Made by a program: the position numbers and the translations under genes. Shown piece after piece: positions 23,706 to 32,535 of a stretch of DNA of 39,310 nt (position 1 is its first letter; each line of letters starts with the position of its first letter). The DNA comes from an uncultured Eubacterium sp. (GTDB taxonomy: Bacteria; Bacillota; Clostridia; Lachnospirales; CAG-274): contig UQRG01000003.1 in the NCBI GenBank assembly GCA_900543365.1, positions 1 to 39,310 of the forward strand. The letters run 5' to 3'. The notes beneath the pieces are model-generated. The model was not told where the DNA came from and did no database searches. It saw only the letters and a program-made list of their open reading frames with translations.

Positions 23706-26498
23706 TTATTCATTATTTCCTTCAGCAACGGCCTGACTACCACCAGATGCCTCTCCTGTGCCAGCAGAACTATCACTAGAACCACCAGTATTTTCCGATG
23801 AACTATTGTTTGCTGAACTATTGTCTGATACATTGTTACTATTTGTATTGTCTGAATTATCAGAATTTTCTCTACTAGAGCTATTATTAGATGAAGAGCT
23901 ATACTTTTTCTTTCTTGTTGTATATGATGATGAAGAAGAAGTTCCACTTGATGAACTTCCACTTGAGAATACAACACCACTATATCCCTTATGACTAGTA
24001 CAATATCCGTCACCTAAAGACTCCTTATCAAAGTAATCTGTTACAGACGGACAACCTGATCTAGCTCTTTTACCGGATATTTTACAAACTTTCGCCTTTT
24101 CAACTGTACTAGGCATTTCAAAATCTTTAATAGCTAAATTCTGATGAATTTTAGTCATTATATCACGCCAAATAACTAAATGCTGTGACTGATTAACATT
24201 ACTCATATTTTTAACGGTTGAATCGTATCTATCATAACCAAGCCAAATACTGGCAACATAATAAGGAGTATAACCTACAAATGTAAGGTCTTTAGAATCA
24301 GTTGTTGTACCTGTCTTACCAGCAACTGGCATCTTACCAATACTAGCTTTAGTACCAGTACCAGATTTAATAGTATCTGTCATCATTTCAGTAAGAATAT
24401 AACCTGTTGATGATTTTAATACCTGCTTAGTTTCCTTATTATTTTCAAGCAAAGTATTACCGTCGTGGTCTAAAACCTTATCATAGAAATATGGCTTTAA
24501 ATACTGTCCTTGATTAGCAATAGTACCATAAGCTGCTGCAACTTCAAGCTGTGTAACACCATTTGTAAGTCCACCAAGAGCAGTAGCTGCGTGGTTATCA
24601 TTTTCAAGAGTTGTAAAACCAAAGTTAAGAAGATAATTATAACAAAGGTCAATACCGGTTTCAACCATTATCTTAACAGCAACAATATTCATAGAGTTTT
24701 TAATACCAGTTCTAGCATTAACAGCACCTCTATAGCTATTACCCCACCAGTTCTTAGGTGAATATCCGTCAGCTGTAGTGTAAGGTTCATCAACAATAGT
24801 TGATGCATTAGTTATTTTACCTAAATCAATAGCTGGAGCATAAGCAGCAAGCACCTTAAATACAGAACCAGGCTGTCTTGCTGAATCTGTAGCTCTATTA
24901 AAAGCTCTGTTTACAGTCTTTTCACCTCTACCACCTGCAATGGCCTTAACTTGACCTGTGTGATAATCAATAATAGCCATAGCTGCTTGAGGCTGTTTAT
25001 TGTAATGTACACTTTCAGCTACAATTTCTTCATTTTCGCCTAAACTAGCTTCAATCTCAGCCTTTTTCTGTGCTGCCCAAGCCTCACCACCAGATTTTGA
25101 ACGAGCAAACTTATTGTATTGAGAATGTTTCTGTTCTCCAGTGGTTTTATCTTCAATAGAAATCCTATAATCTACATCAATGCAATAATATACATTAGGA
25201 AAGTTTTTATCATCATTAAATTCATCATCAACAATCTTCTGTATGTTACTGTCCATATTAGAATAAATCTGCAATCCACCATTGTAAATTACATTATTAG
25301 CCTCTTCTACAGACCAATTATATTTATTCTGTAAATCCTTTGAAAGCTGTTCAACAAGGGCATCTTCATAATAACTATGTACAACACCTTCTCCTTGATT
25401 TTCTTCATTTTTTATTGAATCGGTTTTTCTTATATTTGCATATACATCTTCATTAATTGCTTGGTCATACTCATCTTGAGTAATTCTGCCTTGAGTCAAC
25501 ATATAATTAAGAATTATAGTTTGACGCCTTCTATTGTTTTCAGGTTGAGTCCTTGGTGAGTATAAGCTAGGATTATTAGTAATACCAGCAAGGCAAGCAC
25601 ACTCTGCAAGAGAGAGTTCACCAGGTTCTTTGCCAAAGTACCCCTCTGCTGCTGTCTTAATACCACTATAACCGTGACCTAAGCCTATAGTATTAAGATA
25701 AAGTTCAAGAATGTAATTCTTTGCAGCCTCCTTAGAGCCATAAACCTTTTTAAGCTCTTTTTCATACTTAAGAGCAAGGTACTGCTCCTTTATTTTACTT
25801 TTCCAAGTATTATGAACAACCTTAGTTACATTATTTTTAATAAGCTGCTGAGTAATTGTAGAACCACCCTGCATTTGCTTACCAGTAAAAGTTGAATACA
25901 TAGCTCTTGCAAAGCCTTGAATATCAACACCATTATGGTCGTAAAACCTTTCATCCTCAATAGCAATAACAGCTTGTTGCATATTCTTAGGAATTTGGTC
26001 AAGAGTGACATATTCTCTATTTTCTCCACCGTGGAGCTTACCTAATTCCTTGCCTTCACTATCATATATTATAGAAGTATATGTACCAGGTTTAATACTT
26101 ACAATGCCCAAATCAGGTATACTATTTATAATACCTACATAAGCACCTACAAGTCCGCCACACACAGCAAAACCCAACATAATAGCAATCATAAGCATAG
26201 CTGTAAGAAACATTGTAAAAGGCTTTGACCTTTCCTTTTTAATTTTTTTCTTACGCCCATCTGACTTTTTGTGCATATCAATTGATTTTTCACTTGGATG
26301 AACTTTTCTTTTTTTATGTGAATTGCTTTTCTTTTTATGCGAGTCATTTTTTTCATTTGACTCATCAATACTTCCAGCAATCTCACTTTCATTATTAAGT
26401 CTTTCCTTTTCCCTTTCAATACTCTTTTTGTAGCTTGGAATATCAGTTAATATTTTTGTACCGCCTAAATCTTCCATATTCTTATCAGGTGGATTCAT
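23706..26498 (-). CDS. Class A penicillin-binding protein (transglycosylase/transpeptidase, PBP1a type)
   Basis: Builds and cross-links peptidoglycan. The start is ATG 26498 after AAGGAGG; a longer frame from 26549 lacks a ribosome site. The 930-residue product has a cytoplasmic Lys/His-rich N-terminus of about 93 residues, one membrane helix (94-122), and a GT51 domain with the catalytic EDERFYDH (about 181-188) and GGSTITQQLIKN. The transpeptidase has SVFK (Ser545, Lys548), SMN (602-604) and KTGT (728-731), all intact. A CKISGKRARSGCPSV segment and a further Cys follow. The last 88 or so residues are Ser/Asn/Gly-rich low complexity (SSSSGTSSSSS, NSDNTNSNN), probably threading the wall. It is divergent from yunB, with no operon partner. 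Confidence 0.95.
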   Translation of the reverse strand: MNPPDKNMEDLGGTKILTDIPSYKKSIEREKERLNNESEIAGSIDESNEKNDSHKKKSNSHKKRKVHPSEKSIDMHKKSDGRKKKIKKERSKPFTMFLTAMLMIAIMLGFAVCGGLVGAYVGIINSIPDLGIVSIKPGTYTSIIYDSEGKELGKLHGGENREYVTLDQIPKNMQQAVIAIEDERFYDHNGVDIQGFARAMYSTFTGKQMQGGSTITQQLIKNNVTKVVHNTWKSKIKEQYLALKYEKELKKVYGSKEAAKNYILELYLNTIGLGHGYSGIKTAAEGYFGKEPGELSLAECACLAGITNNPSLYSPRTQPENNRRRQTIILNYMLTQGRITQDEYDQAINEDVYANIRKTDSIKNEENQGEGVVHSYYEDALVEQLSKDLQNKYNWSVEEANNVIYNGGLQIYSNMDSNIQKIVDDEFNDDKNFPNVYYCIDVDYRISIEDKTTGEQKHSQYNKFARSKSGGEAWAAQKKAEIEASLGENEEIVAESVHYNKQPQAAMAIIDYHTGQVKAIAGGRGEKTVNRAFNRATDSARQPGSVFKVLAAYAPAIDLGKITNASTIVDEPYTTADGYSPKNWWGNSYRGAVNARTGIKNSMNIVAVKIMVETGIDLCYNYLLNFGFTTLENDNHAATALGGLTNGVTQLEVAAAYGTIANQGQYLKPYFYDKVLDHDGNTLLENNKETKQVLKSSTGYILTEMMTDTIKSGTGTKASIGKMPVAGKTGTTTDSKDLTFVGYTPYYVASIWLGYDRYDSTVKNMSNVNQSQHLVIWRDIMTKIHQNLAIKDFEMPSTVEKAKVCKISGKRARSGCPSVTDYFDKESLGDGYCTSHKGYSGVVFSSGSSSSGTSSSSSYTTRKKKYSSSSNNSSSRENSDNSDNTNSNNVSDNSSANNSSSENTGGSSDSSAGTGEASGGSQAVAEGNNE

Positions 26499-26543
26499 AT
26501 TATTCCTCCTTAAATATCCATAAACTATATACAAATATATTTT

Positions 26544-26579
26544 TAACAACTTTATAACATATACTTTAAAAAGTTGTTA
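26544..26579. repeat. 10-bp inverted repeat between the PBP gene and yunB
   Basis: TAACAACTTT (26544-26553), 16 bases, AAAGTTGTTA (26570-26579), perfect arms. A minus-strand TATAAA box preceded by TG lies between the arms (complement about 26553-26558), so an operator or a 5' mRNA structure for the PBP gene is possible. Confidence 0.45.
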
Positions 26580-26651
26580 TTTCAATTATATCAAAAATTA
26601 TTCAATATATAAAGAAAAATTTTCATAAATTATTATAAAGAAGGTGATTTT

Positions 26652-27263
26652 ATTAAAAAAATTTTGATATATTTTGTTATTTTTATGCTTTTTTTGACCT
26701 TATTTGCTATTATTTCATTTAACCGATTTGTTCTTCCTGTTGCTACTGAAATATGCAGTAAATATGCCACAACAGAAATAAACAAAGAAATAAGTAAATC
26801 AGCCGACAATGTAATAAAAAAAATGGAAGTCCAAACAAGCGATTTTACAGAAGAAATAACAAACACTGATACCGACCATATTAATGTTAATTCACTGCTT
26901 ATAAATAGTGTTACAAATCAAATAACAGCAGAAATTTCAAATAATCTAAATATTCTTTCTGATAAAAAAATTAATATACCTATAGGTCTGTTTTCTGGAG
27001 TCCCTTTATTTTCTAGACTTGGTTTTAATATGCCTATACATATAGTATCAATGGGTGATGCAAAAGCTGATTATGAAACTCTACTAACATCTGCCGGAGT
27101 AAATCAAGTATCATACCAAATATGGCTTAATATAGAATGCAATGTAACAGTAGTCAGTCCTGTACTCGGAAAAAATATATGTGTCAAAAGAAAATTAATG
27201 TTAGTAAACACAATATTTAATGGAAAAGTCCCTCAAGGATATGCAAATATAAAATTAAATTAA
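26652..27263 (+). CDS. yunB: YunB-type sporulation protein, apparent ATT start
   Basis: YunB is needed for normal sporulation in Bacillus and is made in the mother cell under sigma-E. The 203-residue product has one N-terminal membrane helix (MKKILIYFVIFMLFLTLFAI), then a helical part (VLPVATEICSKYATTEINKE), NSLLINSVTNQIT, and IPIGLFSGVPLFSRLGFNMP, the most typical YunB segment. No ATG, GTG or TTG lies within range of the ribosome site AAGGTG (26641-26646): the first TTG is at 26664, 17 bases away. ATT at 26652, five bases after that site, is in frame and gives a standard MKK membrane-helix start. A weak sigma-E-like CATAAATT lies at 26624-26631. A bidirectional terminator follows. Confidence 0.85.
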   Translation: MKKILIYFVIFMLFLTLFAIISFNRFVLPVATEICSKYATTEINKEISKSADNVIKKMEVQTSDFTEEITNTDTDHINVNSLLINSVTNQITAEISNNLNILSDKKINIPIGLFSGVPLFSRLGFNMPIHIVSMGDAKADYETLLTSAGVNQVSYQIWLNIECNVTVVSPVLGKNICVKRKLMLVNTIFNGKVPQGYANIKLN

Positions 27264-27294
27264 AAAGAGTGGCGATAACTCGCCACTACTTTTT
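27262..27294. terminator. Bidirectional terminator between yunB and the nucleotidyltransferase gene
   Basis: AGTGGCG (27268-27274), loop ATAACT, CGCCACT (27281-27287), with A and T tracts on both sides. Confidence 0.9.
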
Positions 27295-28027
27295 ACTCAC
27301 CATAAATCTTTCTAACTTCTTCAAGGGCTTTATGAGTACCAATGTCATAGCACTCTCCATTCATAACATAACCATAAACAGGCTTTTTCTTATGCAACCA
27401 CTGAAGATAGTAACCAGGAGCATCAGGACTATTTCCCTCATCAAGATATTCTTTAAACATCTTAACAGTATCCTTAGTGTACATATAAGTAGCAAAAGCT
27501 GCCTTATTACTCTTAGGTTGTTGTGGCTTTTCTTCAAGGTCAAGAACCTTATTACTCTCATCCATAAGCACAACACCTAATTGCTTAATCATTTCCATAT
27601 CGTCAAACTGCTTAACACAAACACAGTCTGCCCCCTTTTCATTATAGAAATCATAATAATCCTTAAGGCGATATGTAAATAAATTATCCCCTGCAATAAT
27701 AACTACATCATCATCAATTTTACCCTGTTCAATAGTATAGAGAATATCACCAATAGCACCCCTCTTAGTTTCATCAGAATCAGTGCCGTCATCAATAACA
27801 GTAATAGGCTTAGGATTAGGAGTATTAGCTGCCCATTCCTCAAAGTTTTTTGCAAACTTATGATTGCTTATTACAAAAATAGAATCAACTGCATCAAGCG
27901 TATTAATTTCTTCTAAAATGTAATTAATAATCGGCTTTCCCCCAACAGTTAATAATGGCTTAGGTGTATTCTTAGTCAACGGGTAAAGTCTTGTTGCATA
28001 ACCTGCAACTAAAATTATTGCTTTCAT
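27293..28027 (-). CDS. Sugar-phosphate nucleotidyltransferase (RfbA/GlmU-N type)
   Basis: The 244-residue protein is a nucleotidyltransferase that joins a sugar or alcohol phosphate to an NTP. It has the signature VAGYATRLYPLT followed by KPLLTVGGKPII, the acidic substrate-site VVIIAGDNLF, EEKPQQPKSNKAA and a final GECYDIGTHKALEEV. The shortness and the KRGAIGDILYTIE stretch resemble glucose-1-phosphate thymidylyl- or cytidylyltransferase-like enzymes used for surface polymers. No pathway partner is next to it, so the substrate is open. AGGAGAAAA precedes the ATG; the pseudouridine synthase gene lies 51 bases upstream on the same strand. Confidence 0.85.
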   Translation of the reverse strand: MKAIILVAGYATRLYPLTKNTPKPLLTVGGKPIINYILEEINTLDAVDSIFVISNHKFAKNFEEWAANTPNPKPITVIDDGTDSDETKRGAIGDILYTIEQGKIDDDVVIIAGDNLFTYRLKDYYDFYNEKGADCVCVKQFDDMEMIKQLGVVLMDESNKVLDLEEKPQQPKSNKAAFATYMYTKDTVKMFKEYLDEGNSPDAPGYYLQWLHKKKPVYGYVMNGECYDIGTHKALEEVRKIYGE

Positions 28028-28078
28028 TATTTTTCTCCTTAAATATTAAATTTTATAGTATATATTATATATCAATTT

Positions 28079-29059
28079 TTAACATTTTTCAACAACATTT
28101 TTAAATAAATCACGCAATATTTTATCAAACTTTACCGATAATTTAGCTTTAAAAACCTTATTATTAAGATATTGCAAACATCCACAATCAAATTTCATAA
28201 CAAGTTTATAGCTATGTAAAAACTGATTATCCAGCTTAAAAGTATTGTAAAAATATTTATTTACACCTATATTTCCATATTTTCTATCACCTATAATAGG
28301 GTATCCTATAGACTTCATACAAACTCTAATTTGGTGACTTTTTCCTGTTTCAAGTTTAATTTCAAGTAGTGTATATTCTCCATTTGATGCTAAAGGCTTG
28401 TAAAAAGTACGGATGAAACTACCCTCATTACTTTTATCACTAATAAATGCAATATTATCTCCATTTTTACTATGATAGCCTTCAATAACTCCAGCCTCCG
28501 TTACATTACCATTTACTATAGTAATATAATATTTATCAATAAGTTTTTCTTTAAAGCCTCTGTTAAGTTCCTGCACTGCCTGTAAATTTTTACCCATAGT
28601 TACAATGCCACTTGTATTTAGGTCAAGCCTATTGCAAATAGACGGTACAAACCCCATAGAATTATTAGGATTGTAGTCACCTTTTTCACTTAAATAATAC
28701 AAAAGTTGGTCATTTAAAGTATTAGTTTTATGTTCCTTATCTGGATGTACAATAAGACCTTGTGGTTTATTAGCTAAAATAATATTTTCATCTTCATAAA
28801 CTATTTCAAAATTCCTAGATGCTTTTTTAATAGTTTTATTTTCTATAAATTTATTAATTGTTTCATCAGCAAGAAATAACTTAATTACATCATTATTTTT
28901 AAGCATTTCACTACCATCTGCTTTTTTATCATTTAGCTTAATATTTTTCTTTCTAAGCATTTTGTAGATAAATGACTTAGGTGCAAGACTCATATACTTC
29001 ATAAGAAATTTGTCAATACGCTGACCTTTTTCATTATTTGTGATTAAAACTTCACGCAT
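28079..29059 (-). CDS. RluC/RluD-family pseudouridine synthase
   Basis: Isomerises uridine to pseudouridine in large-subunit rRNA. The start is ATG 29059 with GAGGAA lying in the end of recA; a longer frame overlaps recA and has no ribosome site. The 326-residue product has an S4-like RNA-binding N-terminus (RIDKFLMKYMSLAPKSFIYK) and the catalytic NRLDLNTSGIV with Asp146. NKPQGLIVHPD and LETGKSHQIRVCM are the other family hallmarks. It begins one base after the recA stop codon, so it is co-translated with recA. Confidence 0.93.
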   Translation of the reverse strand: MREVLITNNEKGQRIDKFLMKYMSLAPKSFIYKMLRKKNIKLNDKKADGSEMLKNNDVIKLFLADETINKFIENKTIKKASRNFEIVYEDENIILANKPQGLIVHPDKEHKTNTLNDQLLYYLSEKGDYNPNNSMGFVPSICNRLDLNTSGIVTMGKNLQAVQELNRGFKEKLIDKYYITIVNGNVTEAGVIEGYHSKNGDNIAFISDKSNEGSFIRTFYKPLASNGEYTLLEIKLETGKSHQIRVCMKSIGYPIIGDRKYGNIGVNKYFYNTFKLDNQFLHSYKLVMKFDCGCLQYLNNKVFKAKLSVKFDKILRDLFKNVVEKC

Positions 29060-29060
29060 A

Positions 29061-30149
29061 CTATTCCTCGTCAGTTTCTTCTGGAAGAGTAAGCACTTCC
29101 TCCTGCTCATAAACAATAGGTTCTAATCCAAAATGCTCTCTTACTTTATTTTCAACTTCAAGACAAATTTGAGGATTATCTTCAAGATACTTCTTAGCAT
29201 TTTCTCTACCTTGACCAATTCTAATTTCATTGTAGCTATACCAAGCACCACCTTTTTGAATAACATCAATATTAGCTGCAAGGTCAAGAACATCACCAAT
29301 ATGGCTAATGCCAGTACCGTACATAATATCAAATTCAGCAGTCTTAAAAGGAGGTGCTACCTTATTTTTAACAACCTTAGCTCTAGTTCTGTTTCCAATA
29401 ATTTCAGTACCATTTTTAATTGAATCAACTCGTCTAACATCAATTCTAACTGACGCACCATACTTTAAAGCAGCGCCACCAGTTGTAGTTTCCGGATTAC
29501 CAAACATAACACCAATCTTAGAACGAAGCTGATTAATAAAAATAACAATGCAGTTGCTTTTGTTAATAACAGCTGCAAGTTTTCTAATAGCTTGTGACAT
29601 AAGTCTAGCCTGACCACCCATAGTTGCATCACCCATTTCACCCTCAATTTCACTCTTAGGTACAAGAGCAGCAACAGAATCTACAACAACAATATCAATA
29701 GCACCAGAACGAACCATTGTTTCAGTTATTTCAAGAGCCTGTTCACCAGAATCCGGCTGAGAAACATAAAGCTCATCAATATCTACACCTAAATTTCTTG
29801 CATAAATAGGGTCAAGAGCGTGTTCAGCATCAACATAAGCAGCGGTACCACCAAGTTTTTGAACTTCTGCAACAATATGAAGAGCAAGAGTAGTTTTACC
29901 ACTACTTTCCGGACCATAAATTTCAGTTATTCTGCCTTTTGGAATACCACCAATACCAAGAGCCAGGTCAAGAGAAAGTGAACCAGTAGGAACAGCCTCT
30001 ACAGAAAGGTCAACCATATTATCACCAAGTTTCATAATTGAACCTTCACCGAAATTCTTTTCAATTTGCTTTAATGCCATTTTCAGTGACTCGCCCTTGC
30101 CTCCATCATTATCTGTATTATAATCTAAAATTTTGCTTTTCTTTGCCAT
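29061..30149 (-). CDS. recA: Recombinase RecA
   Basis: Forms nucleoprotein filaments for homologous recombination and triggers the SOS response. The start is ATG 30149 after GGAGG; the alternative at 30170 lies inside pncC. The 362-residue protein has the Walker A motif GPESSGKTT (79-87), VVVDSVAALVPKSE, the loop L1 GEMGDATMGGQAR and L2 FINQLRSKIGVMFGNPETT (split for length), and a Glu-rich acidic tail. It follows pncC by one base and precedes the pseudouridine synthase by one base. I see no LexA box (GAAC...GTTC) in the promoter of this unit. Confidence 0.99.
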   Translation of the reverse strand: MAKKSKILDYNTDNDGGKGESLKMALKQIEKNFGEGSIMKLGDNMVDLSVEAVPTGSLSLDLALGIGGIPKGRITEIYGPESSGKTTLALHIVAEVQKLGGTAAYVDAEHALDPIYARNLGVDIDELYVSQPDSGEQALEITETMVRSGAIDIVVVDSVAALVPKSEIEGEMGDATMGGQARLMSQAIRKLAAVINKSNCIVIFINQLRSKIGVMFGNPETTTGGAALKYGASVRIDVRRVDSIKNGTEIIGNRTRAKVVKNKVAPPFKTAEFDIMYGTGISHIGDVLDLAANIDVIQKGGAWYSYNEIRIGQGRENAKKYLEDNPQICLEVENKVREHFGLEPIVYEQEEVLTLPEETDEE

Positions 30150-30150
30150 T

Positions 30151-30636
30151 TTAATCCTCCATATTTTCAAGTTCAGATTTTAAAAGTTCAATAACAGCTA
30201 AAGTTGACGCTTTCCTTATTTCTTGCCTTGAACCTTTATTCATTAATTTTTTAACAACAGTCTTACCCTTAATAGTAACACCAATATAAACAAGTCCAAC
30301 AGGTTTTTCATCTGTACCACCACCAGGTCCAGCAATGCCTGTAGTTGACAAACCTATGTCTGTACCACTAACCTTAGCTACACCAATACACATTTCCTCA
30401 GCAGTTTGCGGACTAACAGCACCATAAGTTTCAAGAGTTTCGTTTTTGACACCAAGAAGTCTGTGCTTGCTTTCGTTAGTATAAGTAACCATACCATTAA
30501 TAAAAGCTTGAGAAGCTCCTGCATAATTAATAAGTGTTGCTGCAACCAATCCACCAGTACAGCTTTCAGCTGTAGCAACAGTCATTTTTTTATCAATAAC
30601 AGCCTTCATTACAATATCTTCAATATTTTCATTCAT
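30151..30636 (-). CDS. pncC: Nicotinamide-nucleotide amidase PncC (CinA C-terminal domain only)
   Basis: Converts nicotinamide mononucleotide to nicotinate mononucleotide, salvaging NAD breakdown products. The 161-residue protein has AESCTGGLVAATLINYAGAS (with Ser25), the YTNESK segment with Lys57, and STTGIAGPGGGTDEKPVG. It lacks the N-terminal molybdopterin-binding-like domain found in full-length CinA, which is more usual next to recA in Firmicutes. It opens the pncC-recA-pseudouridine synthase operon. The ribosome site (AGAAAGAG) is only moderate. Confidence 0.93.
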   Translation of the reverse strand: MNENIEDIVMKAVIDKKMTVATAESCTGGLVAATLINYAGASQAFINGMVTYTNESKHRLLGVKNETLETYGAVSPQTAEEMCIGVAKVSGTDIGLSTTGIAGPGGGTDEKPVGLVYIGVTIKGKTVVKKLMNKGSRQEIRKASTLAVIELLKSELENMED

Positions 30637-30658
30637 AATACCACACTCTTTCTAAAAT

Positions 30659-30687
30659 AGTATAACAGAGAAAAATATAAAAATCAA
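30659..30687 (-). promoter_or_regulatory. Promoter of pncC-recA
   Basis: TTGATT (30682-30687), 17 bases, TATACT (30659-30664), minus strand. No SOS-type inverted repeat overlaps it. Confidence 0.7.
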
Positions 30688-30727
30688 CAATTTTATAGAA
30701 AATTTATTCTATTAATCGAAAATTTGT

Positions 30728-31612
30728 TTAAACATATAATACAAATATAAGTCTTATAACCACAAGCCCAACAAGGGTCAATAAACTTGCTATATTAATA
30801 AGTTCAAAAGACTTTATAATGTCATTGTAATTTACATCTCTTTTAGCATCACCTATAATAACTCCTGTTTTTTTTGATTTAAGTTGAATACCTAAAGAAC
30901 CAGCACAAAAAGCAAGAAGTAATCCTCTATTAATAGAGCTGACATTATATCTGTCACGATTTAAAATTTTAAGTCCTGATTTACAATTAAGTTTAAGAAC
31001 CTTTGCCGACACAAGAATAAAAATCATAGCAACTCTTGTAGGTATAAGTTCAGCAATATTTTTAAGAATTCTAGCAATAATATTACCTGTGGCATCATTA
31101 ATAAGAACCAACACTTTATAAACAACACCACCTGTACCTCCAAACAGCATTATAAAAAATATAGGTGCAATAACTTTGTCAATAGAAGAATCCATAATCA
31201 TAACAATAATATTTTCAGCTATTTCCTTAGGCTCATCTGTTTGACCTTTTTCAGTTATTTTATTAAATAGCCTTGTTGCATTTTTAATATAACCTCTTTT
31301 TAATGCCTTATGTACGCTTTCTGCACTTGTCTTAATAAGTTTACAAGATATACAGAAATAGTATATTATACTTTGTAACATAATAGATGCTATCATATTA
31401 TAATACTCTACAAAATAAATAATACCATAAACAATAGCACCAGAAAAGGCAATAATAAAAATAGTTACAAATATAGCCAAACTTCCACTAATTTTTCCAT
31501 AAAAATTTTTAAGCTCCTTAAGTATTAATAATTTTCCTTTTTTTAATATCTTAGGTGTGCCTATAATCATATCAAGCACATAACCAATTACAACACTTAT
31601 AACTACAGACAT
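30728..31612 (-). CDS. CbiB-like protein (cobalamin pathway) with altered conserved motifs
   Basis: CbiB/CobD makes adenosylcobinamide (phosphate) by joining an aminopropanol side chain to the corrin. This 294-residue membrane protein aligns by eye over its length: VIGYVLDMIIG at the start, VIAPIFFIMLFGG in the middle, and RDRYNVSSIN...CAGSLGIQL...IGDAKRDV near the end. The usual GDP...HPVR near residue 20 has become GTPKILKKGK. The VETVAENTVDG motif has become VMIMDSSIDK. The segment normally reading NTLDSMVGYK...SARMDD is shortened to INDATGNIIARILKNI. It lies 14 bases after the CobS-like gene on the same strand. Either a diverged enzyme or a protein with a new role. Confidence 0.7.
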   Translation of the reverse strand: MSVVISVVIGYVLDMIIGTPKILKKGKLLILKELKNFYGKISGSLAIFVTIFIIAFSGAIVYGIIYFVEYYNMIASIMLQSIIYYFCISCKLIKTSAESVHKALKRGYIKNATRLFNKITEKGQTDEPKEIAENIIVMIMDSSIDKVIAPIFFIMLFGGTGGVVYKVLVLINDATGNIIARILKNIAELIPTRVAMIFILVSAKVLKLNCKSGLKILNRDRYNVSSINRGLLLAFCAGSLGIQLKSKKTGVIIGDAKRDVNYNDIIKSFELINIASLLTLVGLVVIRLIFVLYV

Positions 31613-31626
31613 ACAAAACCTCCCTA

Positions 31627-32322
31627 CTATTTATTAATAAACCACAATATAATAAATTCAACATAAATAACAAATTCAAGAAGTACAATATAAAAATTAA
31701 CACTTTCATCAGTAAGTCTATGAGTCTTTTTAGATGCTCTATAAGAACCATAATAAATTATAACAGTAGTAATAAATACCATTATAAATTTAGTGAAGCT
31801 CATCATTTCAAAAAATGTTAAAGTTGCCATAAGCCAAACTACAGTAATAATAGAAACTGGCATTTTTGCAGATTTTTCAGTAAGTTCCTTATAAAAACCT
31901 TCAACCAATCTATCATTATCAATAATCATAAATAAAGCAGTTATTCTAGCTAATATAACTACTGCTGACACAATATAAGCTCCCTTTGTTCCCAAAGTAA
32001 CAAAGCAACCAAACAAGACAACAAAATAAATAGCTATAGGTACAAAAGCAGTAATTTTTATATATTCAAAAATTCTAATTACTGTATTAAAACTCTTATT
32101 GCCTATAATAGCTGTAAAAATAACAGTTGATACAAGACTTGCAACAACACTATTAATATTAAAACTATTAACAACTATATACCACAATCTAATAACAATT
32201 GCAACAATAACACCAATTAAAGGAAAATAGCACAAAGTAAATCTGCCCTTAGCATTTTCTGTCTTAGCCTTAAAAATATTTATATTGCTGAAAAGTGATA
32301 GTGCCTGTAATAAATCTCCCAT
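31627..32322 (-). CDS. CobS-like membrane protein lacking the HLDGLADTxDG motif
   Basis: CobS joins adenosyl-GDP-cobinamide to the lower-ligand base in the last steps of cobalamin synthesis. The 231-residue product has the CobS start (LLQALSLFSNI), RFTLCYFPLIGVIVAIVIRL matching the usual RSLxYFPLVGLLIG, several membrane helices, and THRLTDESVNFYIVLLEFV matching the C-terminal G-x-T-x-D...GA...E region. But the catalytic HLDGLADTxDG and the following MKDSRxGxxG, both near residue 80, are missing; that place reads TAIIGNKSFNTVIRIFEYIK. Canonical CobS chemistry is therefore unlikely. It is followed by the CbiB-like gene. Confidence 0.6.
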   Translation of the reverse strand: MGDLLQALSLFSNINIFKAKTENAKGRFTLCYFPLIGVIVAIVIRLWYIVVNSFNINSVVASLVSTVIFTAIIGNKSFNTVIRIFEYIKITAFVPIAIYFVVLFGCFVTLGTKGAYIVSAVVILARITALFMIIDNDRLVEGFYKELTEKSAKMPVSIITVVWLMATLTFFEMMSFTKFIMVFITTVIIYYGSYRASKKTHRLTDESVNFYIVLLEFVIYVEFIILWFINK

Positions 32323-32426
32323 AAATCATATCTCCTTTATTTATTACGACCAATATTCTAATCACTATTTTACCATATATTGATTAAATAGTAAATAAAA
32401 AACAGTCTCCCTATTTACAAACCCCT

Positions 32427-32449
32427 TTGAAGATTACAACCATCTTCAA
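32427..32449. repeat. Hairpin upstream of the CobS-like gene
   Basis: TTGAAGAT (32427-32434), seven bases, ATCTTCAA (32442-32449), perfect arms. No T tract follows. No cobalamin riboswitch core is visible here. Confidence 0.4.
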
Positions 32450-32483
32450 CAATCTATTATTTAGTTTAAATATTAATAAAACA

Positions 32484-32520
32484 AAAAATTCCTCACCAAC
32501 TATATTGATGAAGAATTTTT
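32484..32520 (-). terminator. Terminator of the amine-oxidase-like stalk protein gene
   Basis: On the minus strand AAAAATTCTTCATCAA pairs with TTGGTGAGGAATTTTT through 16 positions (two G-T pairs), followed by more T. Confidence 0.9.
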
Positions 32521-32535
32521 ATTTTACATTATTTA

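Noticed and set aside
23702..24013. Open frame of 103 codons inside the end of the PBP gene, same strand
   Set aside because: It follows from the Ser/Asn-rich repeat codons read in another frame and has no ribosome site.
30637..30727. SOS (LexA) box upstream of the recA operon
   Set aside because: No GAAC-N4-6-GTTC or similar inverted repeat near the promoter.
32323..32535. Cobalamin riboswitch before the CobS-like gene
   Set aside because: The region is too short after removing the terminator, and the B12-box GCCACTG-type core is not seen. Nor is it seen before the CbiJ-CbiE-CbiT gene.
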